From positions 1 to 33,960 of the forward strand of contig CAYRNC010000012.1 in NCBI GenBank assembly GCA_964425645.1: DNA of 33,960 nt. The letters run 5' to 3'. This document shows, piece by piece, positions 1 through 6,993 of this stretch. The first letter of the stretch is position 1; each line of letters starts with the position of its first letter. Source of the DNA: CAYRNC01 sp964425645 (GTDB lineage Bacteria > Bacillota > Clostridia > Peptostreptococcales > Anaerovoracaceae). A model generated the notes under the pieces. It saw only the letters and a list, made by a program, of their open reading frames with translations, did not search any database and was not told the origin of the DNA. The position numbers were made by a program, and so were the translations under genes.

Positions 1-367
1 ATGTGACTGAGCTTTGATAAGCACCCATAAGTACGGCAACATCCTCTTTCAAAATCAGACGCTCAGCCTCAGACATTCCGGTCTTGGGATCTCCTTTACT
101 GTCGGCATAGATCAGTTCAAATTTTGCGCCGCCCATGGAGCTCACACCGCCCGCTTCATTGATTTCATCGATTGCAAGATCAAGACCTTTTCTCGTATCT
201 TCACCAATCGGAGCTACCGGACCTGAAAATGGCAGTATTACACCTATTTTTATCGTATCGGTTGCATCGCCGTTTGGCGCTGCGTTCTGATCACCGCCGC
301 AGCCGGCAAAGACAGACACTACCATGCACAAGGTGCAAATTACAGCCAGCAGTTTAACTTTTTTCAC
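1..367 (-). CDS. ABC transporter substrate-binding lipoprotein, branched-chain amino acid (LivJ-like) type, partial
   Basis: The N-terminal 122 residues of a periplasmic-binding-type lipoprotein; the rest lies beyond the left edge. It starts at a GTG at 365-367, eight bases after a GGGGGGAG ribosome site. A signal peptide with a hydrophobic core ends in a lipobox (VFAGC, Cys23), so the mature protein should be lipid-anchored outside the membrane. The mature part begins with IKIGVILPFSGPVAPIG and continues with a DLAIDEINEAGGV segment and GAYQSSVT, the pattern of family-1 branched-chain amino acid or amide binding proteins (LivJ/UrtA type). It is the third gene after the creatinase-like M24 protein and the tautomerase and follows the tautomerase by 12 bases, so it probably shares their sigma-54 type promoter. 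The ligand cannot be told from this part. Confidence 0.88.
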   Translation of the reverse strand, partial: MKKVKLLAVICTLCMVVSVFAGCGGDQNAAPNGDATDTIKIGVILPFSGPVAPIGEDTRKGLDLAIDEINEAGGVSSMGGAKFELIYADSKGDPKTGMSEAERLILKEDVAVLMGAYQSSVT

Positions 368-379
368 TTTTTCTCCCCC

Positions 380-604
380 CTATTTCTTGATACATCCTGT
401 TTGATTGCCAGAAAATTTCGGATCATCTACATACAGTTTTCCGCCAAGCGAGTAGTTCTCCTTGCTCATCTCTCTTAAAATAATGGTGACGCAATCCTTA
501 GGATAATTAAGCGATTCTGCAATCGCTTGCGTTACCTTGTCCGCAAGAACACGTTTTTCTTCTAAAGTTTTATTTCCAAATAACTCAATCTGGACGACGG
601 GCAT
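380..604 (-). CDS. 4-oxalocrotonate tautomerase family protein
   Basis: A 74-residue small tautomerase. The ATG at 604 is chosen because it puts proline directly after the initiator Met (MPVVQIELF), which becomes the catalytic N-terminal Pro1. The upstream in-frame GTG lies inside the AGGAGGTGA ribosome site and is unlikely to be used. Arg43 in the LREMSKENY segment followed by GGK is the usual second half of the active site. Position 11, often Arg in true 4-oxalocrotonate tautomerases, is Lys here, so the substrate may not be 2-hydroxymuconate. The family works as hexamers of short beta-alpha-beta units and catalyses keto-enol shifts. It lies 31 bases after the creatinase-like M24 gene and 12 bases before the binding-protein gene. 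Confidence 0.85.
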   Translation of the reverse strand: MPVVQIELFGNKTLEEKRVLADKVTQAIAESLNYPKDCVTIILREMSKENYSLGGKLYVDDPKFSGNQTGCIKK

Positions 605-635
605 CTGTCTCACCTCCTATCGAGAACAAAGAAAT

Positions 636-1844
636 TTATGCAAAGGCGCCAACTCTGGGCGGCAGCTTTGTAAGTACTTTATGGCCATCTTCCGTTACTG
701 CCACAATCTGGGCAGTGCGAAGCCCCATCGCCTGCCCCCTCATATAAATGCCGGGTTCAACATCAATGACCATACCCGGTTTCAGTATAATGTCATCGGA
801 ACGAGCTAAGAGGGGACGCTCAGTAATCGAAAGACCTACTCCATGTCCCACATAGCGTTGAATGGTATAATCAGTAAGGCCGGCTTTTTCCAACCGGGGC
901 ACAACAAGATCTTCGTATACCAGCTTCATAAATTCATTAACCGGACGGCCCGGCTCCATCAAACTGACAGCGCGCAAACATCCTTCCAGTTCGATCTCTG
1001 CAAGTTTTTTCTGCATATCATCAGGCTTCCCGCAAACGGTTGCCCTGTCAAGCCCTGCAGTATATCTTTGGTACACAGAAAATATAGAAAATGTGACCAT
1101 GTCCCCATTTTTCACAACCCTTTGACCGGATTGAGGACTGGTAAGCGCCGCTTCCGTATTAGGTCCGCTTTGAACAAAAAGGCAGGTCGCATAGTCCTGG
1201 CCGTTTTCCATAAGGCGGTATTTAATCTCTAAAGAGAGTTCCCATTCGCGGATTCCTTCCTGCACCATATCCACAACCGGTCCGAGTGCGGCACCCTGCC
1301 GATCAAGACAACTTTCAATTACCGCAATCTCATTTTGACTTTTGATCAATTTAAGATCCAGCATCGCATCATCGCAATCAATCCATTCCACGCCGGGCAA
1401 AACGTTTACCATCTGTTTATACTGGAAAACAGGTATGCCGTCGATAACTACCCCAACCTTACCGTGATCGATTCCCTCTTCTTTCATAACCTCTACAATC
1501 AGACTCCATAAGTCGTTGTTTTTCCCTCTTACATCCGTAATGAAGCTTTGACTTTTTGCCATCGAAAGAAACCAATGATGGGCAAGTGCAACAGTAGGCT
1601 CAGTTCCAAGGCTCATCACGACCGCAGCATATTCCCCTCCACCGCCGAATCCGCCTGCCCAGGAAGGGATGTCTACTCCCACCAGGCTTATATTGGAAAG
1701 ATATGCGATATTTTCAGGGGCTGATGCACAGGACAAAACAACTAGCCCTTTAAGGCCCCTTTCTTCCACAAATTCTAAGCATTTTTGATGTCTGCTTTCA
1801 AATTCCTCTTTTGGGATTTTCACATCGGCGAACGCTTTTACCAT
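636..1844 (-). CDS. Creatinase-like M24 family protein lacking metal ligands
   Basis: A 402-residue two-domain protein of the M24 (pita-bread) family: creatinase N-terminal domain about 15-160, C-terminal catalytic fold about 170-395. The start at 1844 has a GGAGGAGG ribosome site seven bases upstream. Metal-dependent members use Asp, Asp, His, Glu, Glu. Here the first Asp position is Ser253 and the last Glu position is Ala378; His334 (GHGVGL) and Glu363 (DVEPGIY) remain. The segment GDMVTFSIFSVYQRY with Asp266 before Arg resembles creatinase, which also lacks metals and has a Glu there. However, the creatinase catalytic His position, after SGPNT, is Leu or Thr (234-235). It may be a C-N hydrolase with altered chemistry or a non-catalytic partner. 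A sigma-54 type promoter lies about 65 bases upstream. Confidence 0.8.
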   Translation of the reverse strand: MVKAFADVKIPKEEFESRHQKCLEFVEERGLKGLVVLSCASAPENIAYLSNISLVGVDIPSWAGGFGGGGEYAAVVMSLGTEPTVALAHHWFLSMAKSQSFITDVRGKNNDLWSLIVEVMKEEGIDHGKVGVVIDGIPVFQYKQMVNVLPGVEWIDCDDAMLDLKLIKSQNEIAVIESCLDRQGAALGPVVDMVQEGIREWELSLEIKYRLMENGQDYATCLFVQSGPNTEAALTSPQSGQRVVKNGDMVTFSIFSVYQRYTAGLDRATVCGKPDDMQKKLAEIELEGCLRAVSLMEPGRPVNEFMKLVYEDLVVPRLEKAGLTDYTIQRYVGHGVGLSITERPLLARSDDIILKPGMVIDVEPGIYMRGQAMGLRTAQIVAVTEDGHKVLTKLPPRVGAFA

Positions 1845-1908
1845 TTATAGTCCTCCTCCACTACTCTGAATAGTTTAATACTTATTTTTAGCTACGTATT
1901 TCTATATA

Positions 1909-1925
1909 TGCACGTAACATGCCAA
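1909..1925 (-). promoter_or_regulatory. Sigma-54 type -24/-12 promoter for the creatinase-like operon
   Basis: On the minus strand the site reads TTGGCATGTTACGTGCA. The invariant GG and GC pairs are separated by exactly 10 bases, as in TGGCACG-N4-TTGCW, with one mismatch in each half. A start site near 1898 would leave a leader of about 54 bases before the ATG at 1844. No good sigma-A -35/-10 pair was seen in this spacer. Confidence 0.6.
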
Positions 1926-2030
1926 ACTGCCTGACAAGCCGATCCATCCCGGCAGTGTTGATTTATAACGCTTTTTATTCTGCTTTGCATCGCGTCTGTT
2001 TGCTGTTACAGCAGCGACTAACAGGCGGTG

Positions 2031-2073
2031 TGACAATATGTCATACCCTTACACCGCCACTGACATTTTGTCA
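2031..2073. promoter_or_regulatory. Twin palindromes TGACA-N3-TGTCA, candidate enhancer-binding-protein sites
   Basis: Two inverted repeats of the same design, TGACAATATGTCA at 2031-2043 and TGACATTTTGTCA at 2061-2073, have centres 30 bp apart, about three helical turns. They lie about 135-170 bp upstream of the predicted start site of the M24 operon, the usual distance for an enhancer-binding protein acting on sigma-54. A further inverted repeat, GGCGGTGT (2024-2031) with ACACCGCC (2051-2058), surrounds the first palindrome. In RNA it could also form a hairpin after the broken M24 gene, but no T-tract follows. Confidence 0.5.
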
Positions 2074-2092
2074 CAGTGAAATATAAAGGAGC

Positions 2093-3321
2093 CTACAGGA
2101 ACTGACAGCCCGGTAGACCGCAGGATGTAATTTCGTCTGATGGGAATTTTGTGATTACCTCACACCCGTCTTTTGTTACGACGACCTCCTCCTCTATCCT
2201 TGCACTTCCTGAGCCATCCTCCGACGGACACCATGTTTCTACGGCAAATGTCATACCCTCCTTTAATTCGAACGGATGATCTAAGGAGAACAATCTTGAG
2301 ATCACGGGTTTAGCCCCAAACCTATGCCGTGGGCAAACTGCAAAAGGAACGCCTCTTCCTCGTCGTTAAATCCCAGTTCTGTCGCAGCAGGCCAGCACTT
2401 GGCAACATCAGCCGAAGTGTTGCCGGACTTGATCGCCTTTATAGAATCCTTAATCCATTTCGAAGCCTTTTCATAAGCTTTTCTTTGGTCTGCATTAGGC
2501 ACGCCACAGGAAAATGTCCTGTAATAGCATGTTTTATAGCCGTTGTAGGTGTTGCCGATATCGAAATAGATCAGCTCTCCCGGCCTGACCATCCTGTTTG
2601 AAAATGTGTGGCTGTGAGGATTTCCTCTCGCTCCCGATATGCTGTTTACAAACTCAACCAGCTCTGCCCCCCAGCCGTATAGCTTATAGTTTGCAATTGC
2701 AACCAATTCATTCTCCATGATTCCCGGTCTTAAGGCTTTAGCCAGATCATAGTATGCAGCATCGACCATTGCGGCGGACTGCTTCAAAAGTTGTATCTCA
2801 TCATCCGTTTTGATTATCCTGGCATCAAGCATGGCCTGCTGGCCGTCGGCAATCTCTACATCATGCTTTTCGAAAGCTCTGATAAGAGGAATATCCACGA
2901 TGTCCATACCGACTTTGCCGTGAACATCATACTTCTTTAAATAGCTGACAATTTGCGATGCAACTTTTTCTACCATGCCTGCTTCAACCGGGATGGCCCC
3001 CCTCATCGATCCGACGGCAGGCATAATATGATCCCTGTCGAGCCAGTCAACCCTTTCCCGCTTTGAAGGAGCTGCAGGGTCAAATAAAAACGGCTGGTCA
3101 ATTCCTTCAATCAAAATGCAATACCTGTTCATCTTGTTGCGATTCCATTCCCCTATATGGGTTCCGGTGATGTAGCGTATATTATCGAAGTCGTAACATA
3201 CCAGCGCATTAAGTCCGTAGTTTTTCATACTTTCCTTAGCCCTTGCCAACCTATCTTCTCTCAGCCTGGCAAAATTAACATTTGTTTCAAAGTCCACTCC
3301 ATTCATTCCTGATTTAGGCAT
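2093..3321 (-). pseudogene. Second creatinase-like M24 protein, frameshifted
   Basis: A second M24 family gene is split into two frames. The N-terminal part (340 codons) stops at a TGA at 2302-2304 right after AHGIGLGLNP. The remaining C-terminal part (VISRLFSLDH onward, 70 codons) continues in the -1 frame to a stop at 2093. The ATG at 3321 is preferred because the GGGGGG ribosome site directly abuts the ATG at 3327. Numbered from the ATG at 3327, Asp256 (YFDIG), the His of GNPHSH and the AHGIGL His are kept. The Glu of FAVETW and the Glu of the RIEEE run lie past the break. The second metal Asp position is Cys267, and the creatinase Glu position is Tyr269. The neighbouring paralogue has two more residues (TERP against N-P) at the break, which suggests a 7-base deletion and not a single-base sequencing error. 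Confidence 0.75.
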
Positions 3322-3370
3322 ATCCATCCCCCCTGATTAATACTGAAAAAACAAAACTCATCTTTGTAAA

Positions 3371-3399
3371 GGTGCAACAGGAACAGCCCCCGCTGCACC
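3371..3399 (-). other. Hairpin in the leader of the second M24 gene
   Basis: GGTGCA (3371-3376) and TGCACC (3394-3399) form an inverted repeat, extendable to nine pairs with two G-U pairs, between the predicted sigma-54 start site (about 3432) and the ATG at 3321. A T-rich run (TTTTGTTTTTT on the minus strand) follows about 11 bases after the stem, so it could act as an attenuator, but the gap is long for an intrinsic terminator. Confidence 0.3.
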
Positions 3400-3442
3400 C
3401 CTGTCCTTTAATTAAGAATTTGTGATTTATTATTATAAATTA

Positions 3443-3458
3443 AGCAATTATTATGCCA
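3443..3458 (-). promoter_or_regulatory. Sigma-54 type -24/-12 promoter for the second M24 gene
   Basis: On the minus strand the site reads TGGCATAATAATTGCT, with GG and GC exactly 10 bases apart and a perfect TTGCT -12 element. The predicted start site is near 3432, about 110 bases before the start codon. A 10-bp perfect palindrome, TGTCCGGACA, lies at 3477-3486 just upstream. Confidence 0.6.
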
Positions 3459-3510
3459 TGAAATACCGATTCAAACTGTCCGGACACGTCCCTGCTGTTT
3501 TTCGGTCAAC

Positions 3511-3960
3511 TTATTCTTTGAATTTTACCAACCTTTTGCACAGAAGCGTTACCGAAAGACCGGTCAATAACCTTGCAGGGATTATCACCAAAGGATTGAC
3601 GCCTATGGCCCAAAAAATCAGACTGATTTCGAATATGCCGTGAAAAGGCACAAGAAAACAAAGGGTAAGAAAAACATCTTTTTTAGAGAGATCATACCGT
3701 TCTTTTGCATCCAATATAGCGCCCGCTCCATAGGATATTCCCGCGAATATTCCGATGAGCATCGGTATAAGGGCATCCTTTGAAACTCCAAGAAAATCGG
3801 TTATAAACTTCGTTCGAAACGAAAGCCTTTCCAGCCACCTATATCTAACCATTATTTCAATTGCTACCATCAAAGGGACTATTATCAAAACAAGGCTTTT
3901 AATTATACCGAGGCTTCCGATTATGCTCTCCTTAAGGACGATTAAGATTGTTTCAAGCAT
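3511..3960 (-). CDS. Nucleoside-recognition (Gate) domain membrane protein, second half of a pair
   Basis: A 149-residue, very hydrophobic protein with about four membrane segments. The GIFAGISYGAGAIL segment and the GVNPLVIIPARLL end look like the nucleoside-recognition/Gate domain also found in SpmB and YjiH-like proteins. Its ATG overlaps the end of the upstream partner by eight bases (ATG at 3958-3960, partner stop at 3953-3955), so translation is probably coupled and the two may form one complex. The substrate is unknown; the context (M24 proteins, LarA, malic enzyme) suggests uptake or export of a small organic metabolite. It could also be an SpmB-like protein, but the small size and context make that uncertain. 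Confidence 0.65.
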   Translation of the reverse strand: MLETILIVLKESIIGSLGIIKSLVLIIVPLMVAIEIMVRYRWLERLSFRTKFITDFLGVSKDALIPMLIGIFAGISYGAGAILDAKERYDLSKKDVFLTLCFLVPFHGIFEISLIFWAIGVNPLVIIPARLLTGLSVTLLCKRLVKFKE

Positions 3961-4387
3961 AAAAAAACACCTCCCCGATCAAACCGAAGAGCATGCCCAG
4001 TATAACAGCGAATACCAATCTGTAAATTGCGAAAAAAGTTATGGAAAGATCGAGTTTCCTTATAATCGCCGATTCGATGAACAAAGAATGGGCTATTATG
4101 GTCATGATGGCGGCAACGGTAATCTCAAAGCCAAAAAGTCCTACTGCTTTGATAGCCGCAACAGCAGCGTATTCATCTAAAAACAGCCCTGTAATAAAAG
4201 GTACCGCCGCCTCTCCGGGCAGATGAAAAAGACCCATTACCGGCTCAAAAACCAAGGAAAGCCAACCCATAAAGGGAGTATGTTTTGCCACAGTAATGGC
4301 TATATATACAGGAACTATTATCCTTATAAGCATTAGGCTGTAGGAAAATCCCCTTTTGGCGCCTGTCTTCACAGCATCCAGTAACAT
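3953..4387 (-). CDS. Nucleoside-recognition (Gate) domain membrane protein, first half of a pair
   Basis: A 144-residue integral membrane protein with about four hydrophobic segments. It carries FITGLFLDEYAAVAAIKAVG and AIMTIIAHSLFIESAIIRK, typical of the Gate domain. The ATG at 4387 is preferred over an upstream start at 4417 because GGGGG lies six bases before it and the 10 extra residues look non-native. It comes 61 bases after larA and overlaps the next Gate gene by eight bases. Two short Gate proteins in tandem recall SpmA/SpmB and other paired transporters of unclear substrate. I infer a heteromeric transporter for a metabolite of the neighbouring LarA or malic enzyme, without direct evidence. 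Confidence 0.65.
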   Translation of the reverse strand: MLLDAVKTGAKRGFSYSLMLIRIIVPVYIAITVAKHTPFMGWLSLVFEPVMGLFHLPGEAAVPFITGLFLDEYAAVAAIKAVGLFGFEITVAAIMTIIAHSLFIESAIIRKLDLSITFFAIYRLVFAVILGMLFGLIGEVFFYA

Positions 4388-4448
4388 GCAGATCCCCCGC
4401 TGCTTTATGATATACAAAAAAGTTCATAACCGGATGTAAAATATGATA

Positions 4449-5723
4449 TCACAATGAATCCGCATCGGGCAAGCATCGGCATAAAACAGGCAAGGTCGAT
4501 CCCGCTTCAGGCATGATAAGAATTTTCGCATCATCACCGAGTGCATGCAAGGCCGCATTTATCGCTTTTTCTATCGAAACAAAGGGAACTATACCGACTT
4601 TACGCATCAGATCAAATGGAAGATCCGATACCATGTATATTGTTGCCTTTTTAAGCACCATAGCTACGGCGGCAGCCTTATGTGCCCCAAGCCTAAAGTT
4701 AGCACTTATCTCCTCGATCATTTCATCGGCAGATTTTGTAATCATCCACTCTTCAAACGTCTTTTCACCAAATCCCTCGGCAGCCCGGGCACACCAGATC
4801 AGTATGCCCCCCTCTTTTACGGCGTGCTTTGCGTTGTCAAGACCTTTGTGAGCCTGATACATATTAATATCCTTCGGGAAACCGCCCGGTGAAAGTATGA
4901 CAACATCTGCAGGCCTGCTTAAAGAAACCTTATACATATCATCTAATACCCCGACGCCTGCTCTGTGGGCCTTAACGGGATGTCCTGCAAAAGCCCTTAC
5001 GATTCGCTTTTGCTCATCTAAAACCACATTCACTATAAAATCAATTGGAATAAAGTCGGCAATTTCCTCTATATCCTGTCTAACTGGGTTAGTGTCAATA
5101 TTTCCCGCAAAAGCGCCCGCTTTAATCATGTTGGAATGATTAATCATGATAGCCTCGTGACTGGACACGCCCGGCATTACCGCTTTGCACCCGCCGGAAT
5201 AACCGGCAAAATAGTGAAATTCAATGTTTCCCAAGCAAATTCTTCTATCCGCTTTAACCACGGGTTCAAAAATATCTGCAGGCGTACCGTTTTTACATAT
5301 CCCAAGCCTTATACATCGATTTATATCGCTATCGATAACATTCACATTGCTTTTTGCCACTTCATCGCCCACCAGAGCCTTTTTTTCGTCCTCCGTGTGC
5401 TTTCTGTGACTTCCGAGAGCAAGCACCACCGTTATATCTTTTTCGCAGACACCGCCTTTTTTCAGTTCCTTTATTACAGAAGGAAGCACCCTGGAACTGG
5501 GCATTGGTCTGGTAATATCGCTTGTGATTACAACTACCTTTTCACCTGCAGATACTATTTCACGCAAAGGCCTGCTTTCGATAGGGTTTGCCAAAGCATG
5601 TCTGACTTCGCCTTCGTCGAAAACGTCAAATTCTATCGCGTTGGGAATCAGGGATCCCATGTAGTTTTTTTCCTTTATACAGAATCGTTTTATCGTTTTC
5701 CCGTATTTCAGCTCAAATTCCAT
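4449..5723 (-). CDS. larA: LarA-family nickel-pincer lactate racemase-like protein
   Basis: A 424-residue LarA family protein. The full set of residues known from the lactate racemase of Lactiplantibacillus can be read: Arg72 in SDITRP, His106 in GSHRKH, His170 in EFHYFAGYSGG, Lys180 in GGCKAVMPG (anchor of the nickel-pincer nucleotide) and His196 in INHSNM. The family interconverts 2-hydroxyacid enantiomers and related compounds by hydride transfer. The LarB, LarC and LarE genes that make the cofactor are not in the window and must lie elsewhere if the enzyme is active. The gene starts nine bases after the malic enzyme stop, so the two are co-transcribed. The true substrate could be another 2-hydroxyacid such as malate. 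Confidence 0.88.
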   Translation of the reverse strand: MEFELKYGKTIKRFCIKEKNYMGSLIPNAIEFDVFDEGEVRHALANPIESRPLREIVSAGEKVVVITSDITRPMPSSRVLPSVIKELKKGGVCEKDITVVLALGSHRKHTEDEKKALVGDEVAKSNVNVIDSDINRCIRLGICKNGTPADIFEPVVKADRRICLGNIEFHYFAGYSGGCKAVMPGVSSHEAIMINHSNMIKAGAFAGNIDTNPVRQDIEEIADFIPIDFIVNVVLDEQKRIVRAFAGHPVKAHRAGVGVLDDMYKVSLSRPADVVILSPGGFPKDINMYQAHKGLDNAKHAVKEGGILIWCARAAEGFGEKTFEEWMITKSADEMIEEISANFRLGAHKAAAVAMVLKKATIYMVSDLPFDLMRKVGIVPFVSIEKAINAALHALGDDAKILIMPEAGSTLPVLCRCLPDADSL

Positions 5724-5731
5724 AATCGTGC

Positions 5732-6907
5732 CTACCTTATCCCCGCTACACCGGAATTTACGGCAGCCCGGTAAACAGCATCAGCCACCGCCCTGCCGAC
5801 GCGTTTGTCAAAAGGCGGCACTATTATATATTTTTCATTCAGCTCATCATCGTTTACCAATTCTGCAATAGCCTTGGCGGCGGCGAGCTTCATTTCGCTG
5901 TTGATATCAGCTGCACGCGCATCCAGAGCCCCGCGAAATATACCGGGGAAAGCCAGCACATTATTTATTTGGTTAGGATAGTCAGACCTCCCCGTTCCGA
6001 TTATTCTTGCCCCGGCTTTTTCAGCTAAATGAGGCAATATTTCCGGATCGGGATTTGCCATAGGAAACACTATGGCATCTTCGGCCATCGATGCTACCAT
6101 TTTTTCTGTAACTATATCTTTAGCCGATACTCCTATAAATACATCAGCATTTTTTAAGGCCTCTGACAGACTGCCCTTTCTCTTTTCATGATTCGTTTTC
6201 TCTGCAATTTCCCGATGGACCCAGTTGCTGTAATCCGTACCTCTGCACAATATTCCCCTGCTGCTTGATACGATGATGCTTTTAACACCTAAGGACAATA
6301 GCATTCTGACTATGGCGGATCCCGCAGCTCCGGCGCCGCTTACAGCCACTGTAATATTATCCCACCTTTTACCTACTATTTTCAAAGCATTTTGCAAGGC
6401 CGCAGTCACAACCACCGCTGTTCCGTGCTGATCATCATGAAAGACAGGAATGGACAGCTCTTTTCTCAGTCTTCTTTCTATCTCTACGCATCTTGGCGAG
6501 GATATATCCTCCAAATTGATGCCCCCGAACACCGGTTCTACCATCTTGACTGTATGTACTATATCCTCCACGCTTTTTGAGGCAACGCATATAGGAAATG
6601 CATCTACGCCTGCAAATTCCTTAAACAGGACAGCTTTACCCTCCATGACCGGAAGTCCGGCTTCCGGACCGATATCTCCTAAGCCGAGCACGGCCGATCC
6701 GTCTGTGACTATAGCGACAAGATTACCCTTTGAAGTATATCTGTATACAGCATCCTTATCGTTATGAATAACGCGGCAGGGTTCAGCTACCCCCGGCGTA
6801 TATGCAGTAGACAGATCATAGCTGCTTTTCACCGATACCCTGCTTTTTATTTCTATCTTGCCTTTCCACCTTTCGTGTAGTTCCAGCGCTTCTTCCTGTA
6901 TCCCCAT
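5732..6907 (-). CDS. NAD(P)-dependent malic enzyme
   Basis: A 391-residue bacterial malic enzyme (malate to pyruvate and CO2) of the short two-domain type. Counting from the ATG at 6910, it shows Tyr37 in AYTPGVAEPC, Lys92 in MEGKAVLFK, the metal-binding Glu134/Asp135 in NLEDI and Asp159/160 in HDDQHGTA, and a nucleotide-binding GAGAAG at 192-197. The second ATG (6907) is preferred because it lies seven bases from GAGGAGGG, while the ATG at 6910 is only four bases away. It opens the malic enzyme-larA-Gate gene run. Its product pyruvate can join the decarboxylase and fermentation pathways. No clear promoter was seen between it and the asnS terminator. Confidence 0.93.
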   Translation of the reverse strand: MGIQEEALELHERWKGKIEIKSRVSVKSSYDLSTAYTPGVAEPCRVIHNDKDAVYRYTSKGNLVAIVTDGSAVLGLGDIGPEAGLPVMEGKAVLFKEFAGVDAFPICVASKSVEDIVHTVKMVEPVFGGINLEDISSPRCVEIERRLRKELSIPVFHDDQHGTAVVVTAALQNALKIVGKRWDNITVAVSGAGAAGSAIVRMLLSLGVKSIIVSSSRGILCRGTDYSNWVHREIAEKTNHEKRKGSLSEALKNADVFIGVSAKDIVTEKMVASMAEDAIVFPMANPDPEILPHLAEKAGARIIGTGRSDYPNQINNVLAFPGIFRGALDARAADINSEMKLAAAKAIAELVNDDELNEKYIIVPPFDKRVGRAVADAVYRAAVNSGVAGIR

Positions 6908-6940
6908 CATTTACCCTCCTCTCATAACAGCTGCATTAAT

Positions 6941-6974
6941 AAAAAGAGCCGCAACCAGATAGTCGGCGGCGGCT
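6941..6974 (-). terminator. Intrinsic terminator after asnS
   Basis: On the minus strand AGCCGC (6974-6969) pairs with GCGGCT (6952-6947), followed by CTTTTT. It ends the greA-lysS-asnS transcript about 20 bases after the asnS stop and separates it from the malic enzyme gene. Confidence 0.65.
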
Positions 6975-6993
6975 TCCTCATTAACTGTATTTT

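Noticed and set aside
2024..2058. Intrinsic terminator after the broken M24 gene
   Set aside because: The GGCGGTGT/ACACCGCC stem has a 19-base loop and no T-tract, so I treat it as part of the control region.
2290..2320. Programmed -1 frameshift as the main explanation for the M24 break
   Set aside because: The heptamer fits formally, but the pairing element begins with no spacer, and two family residues are missing at the junction, which a deletion explains better.
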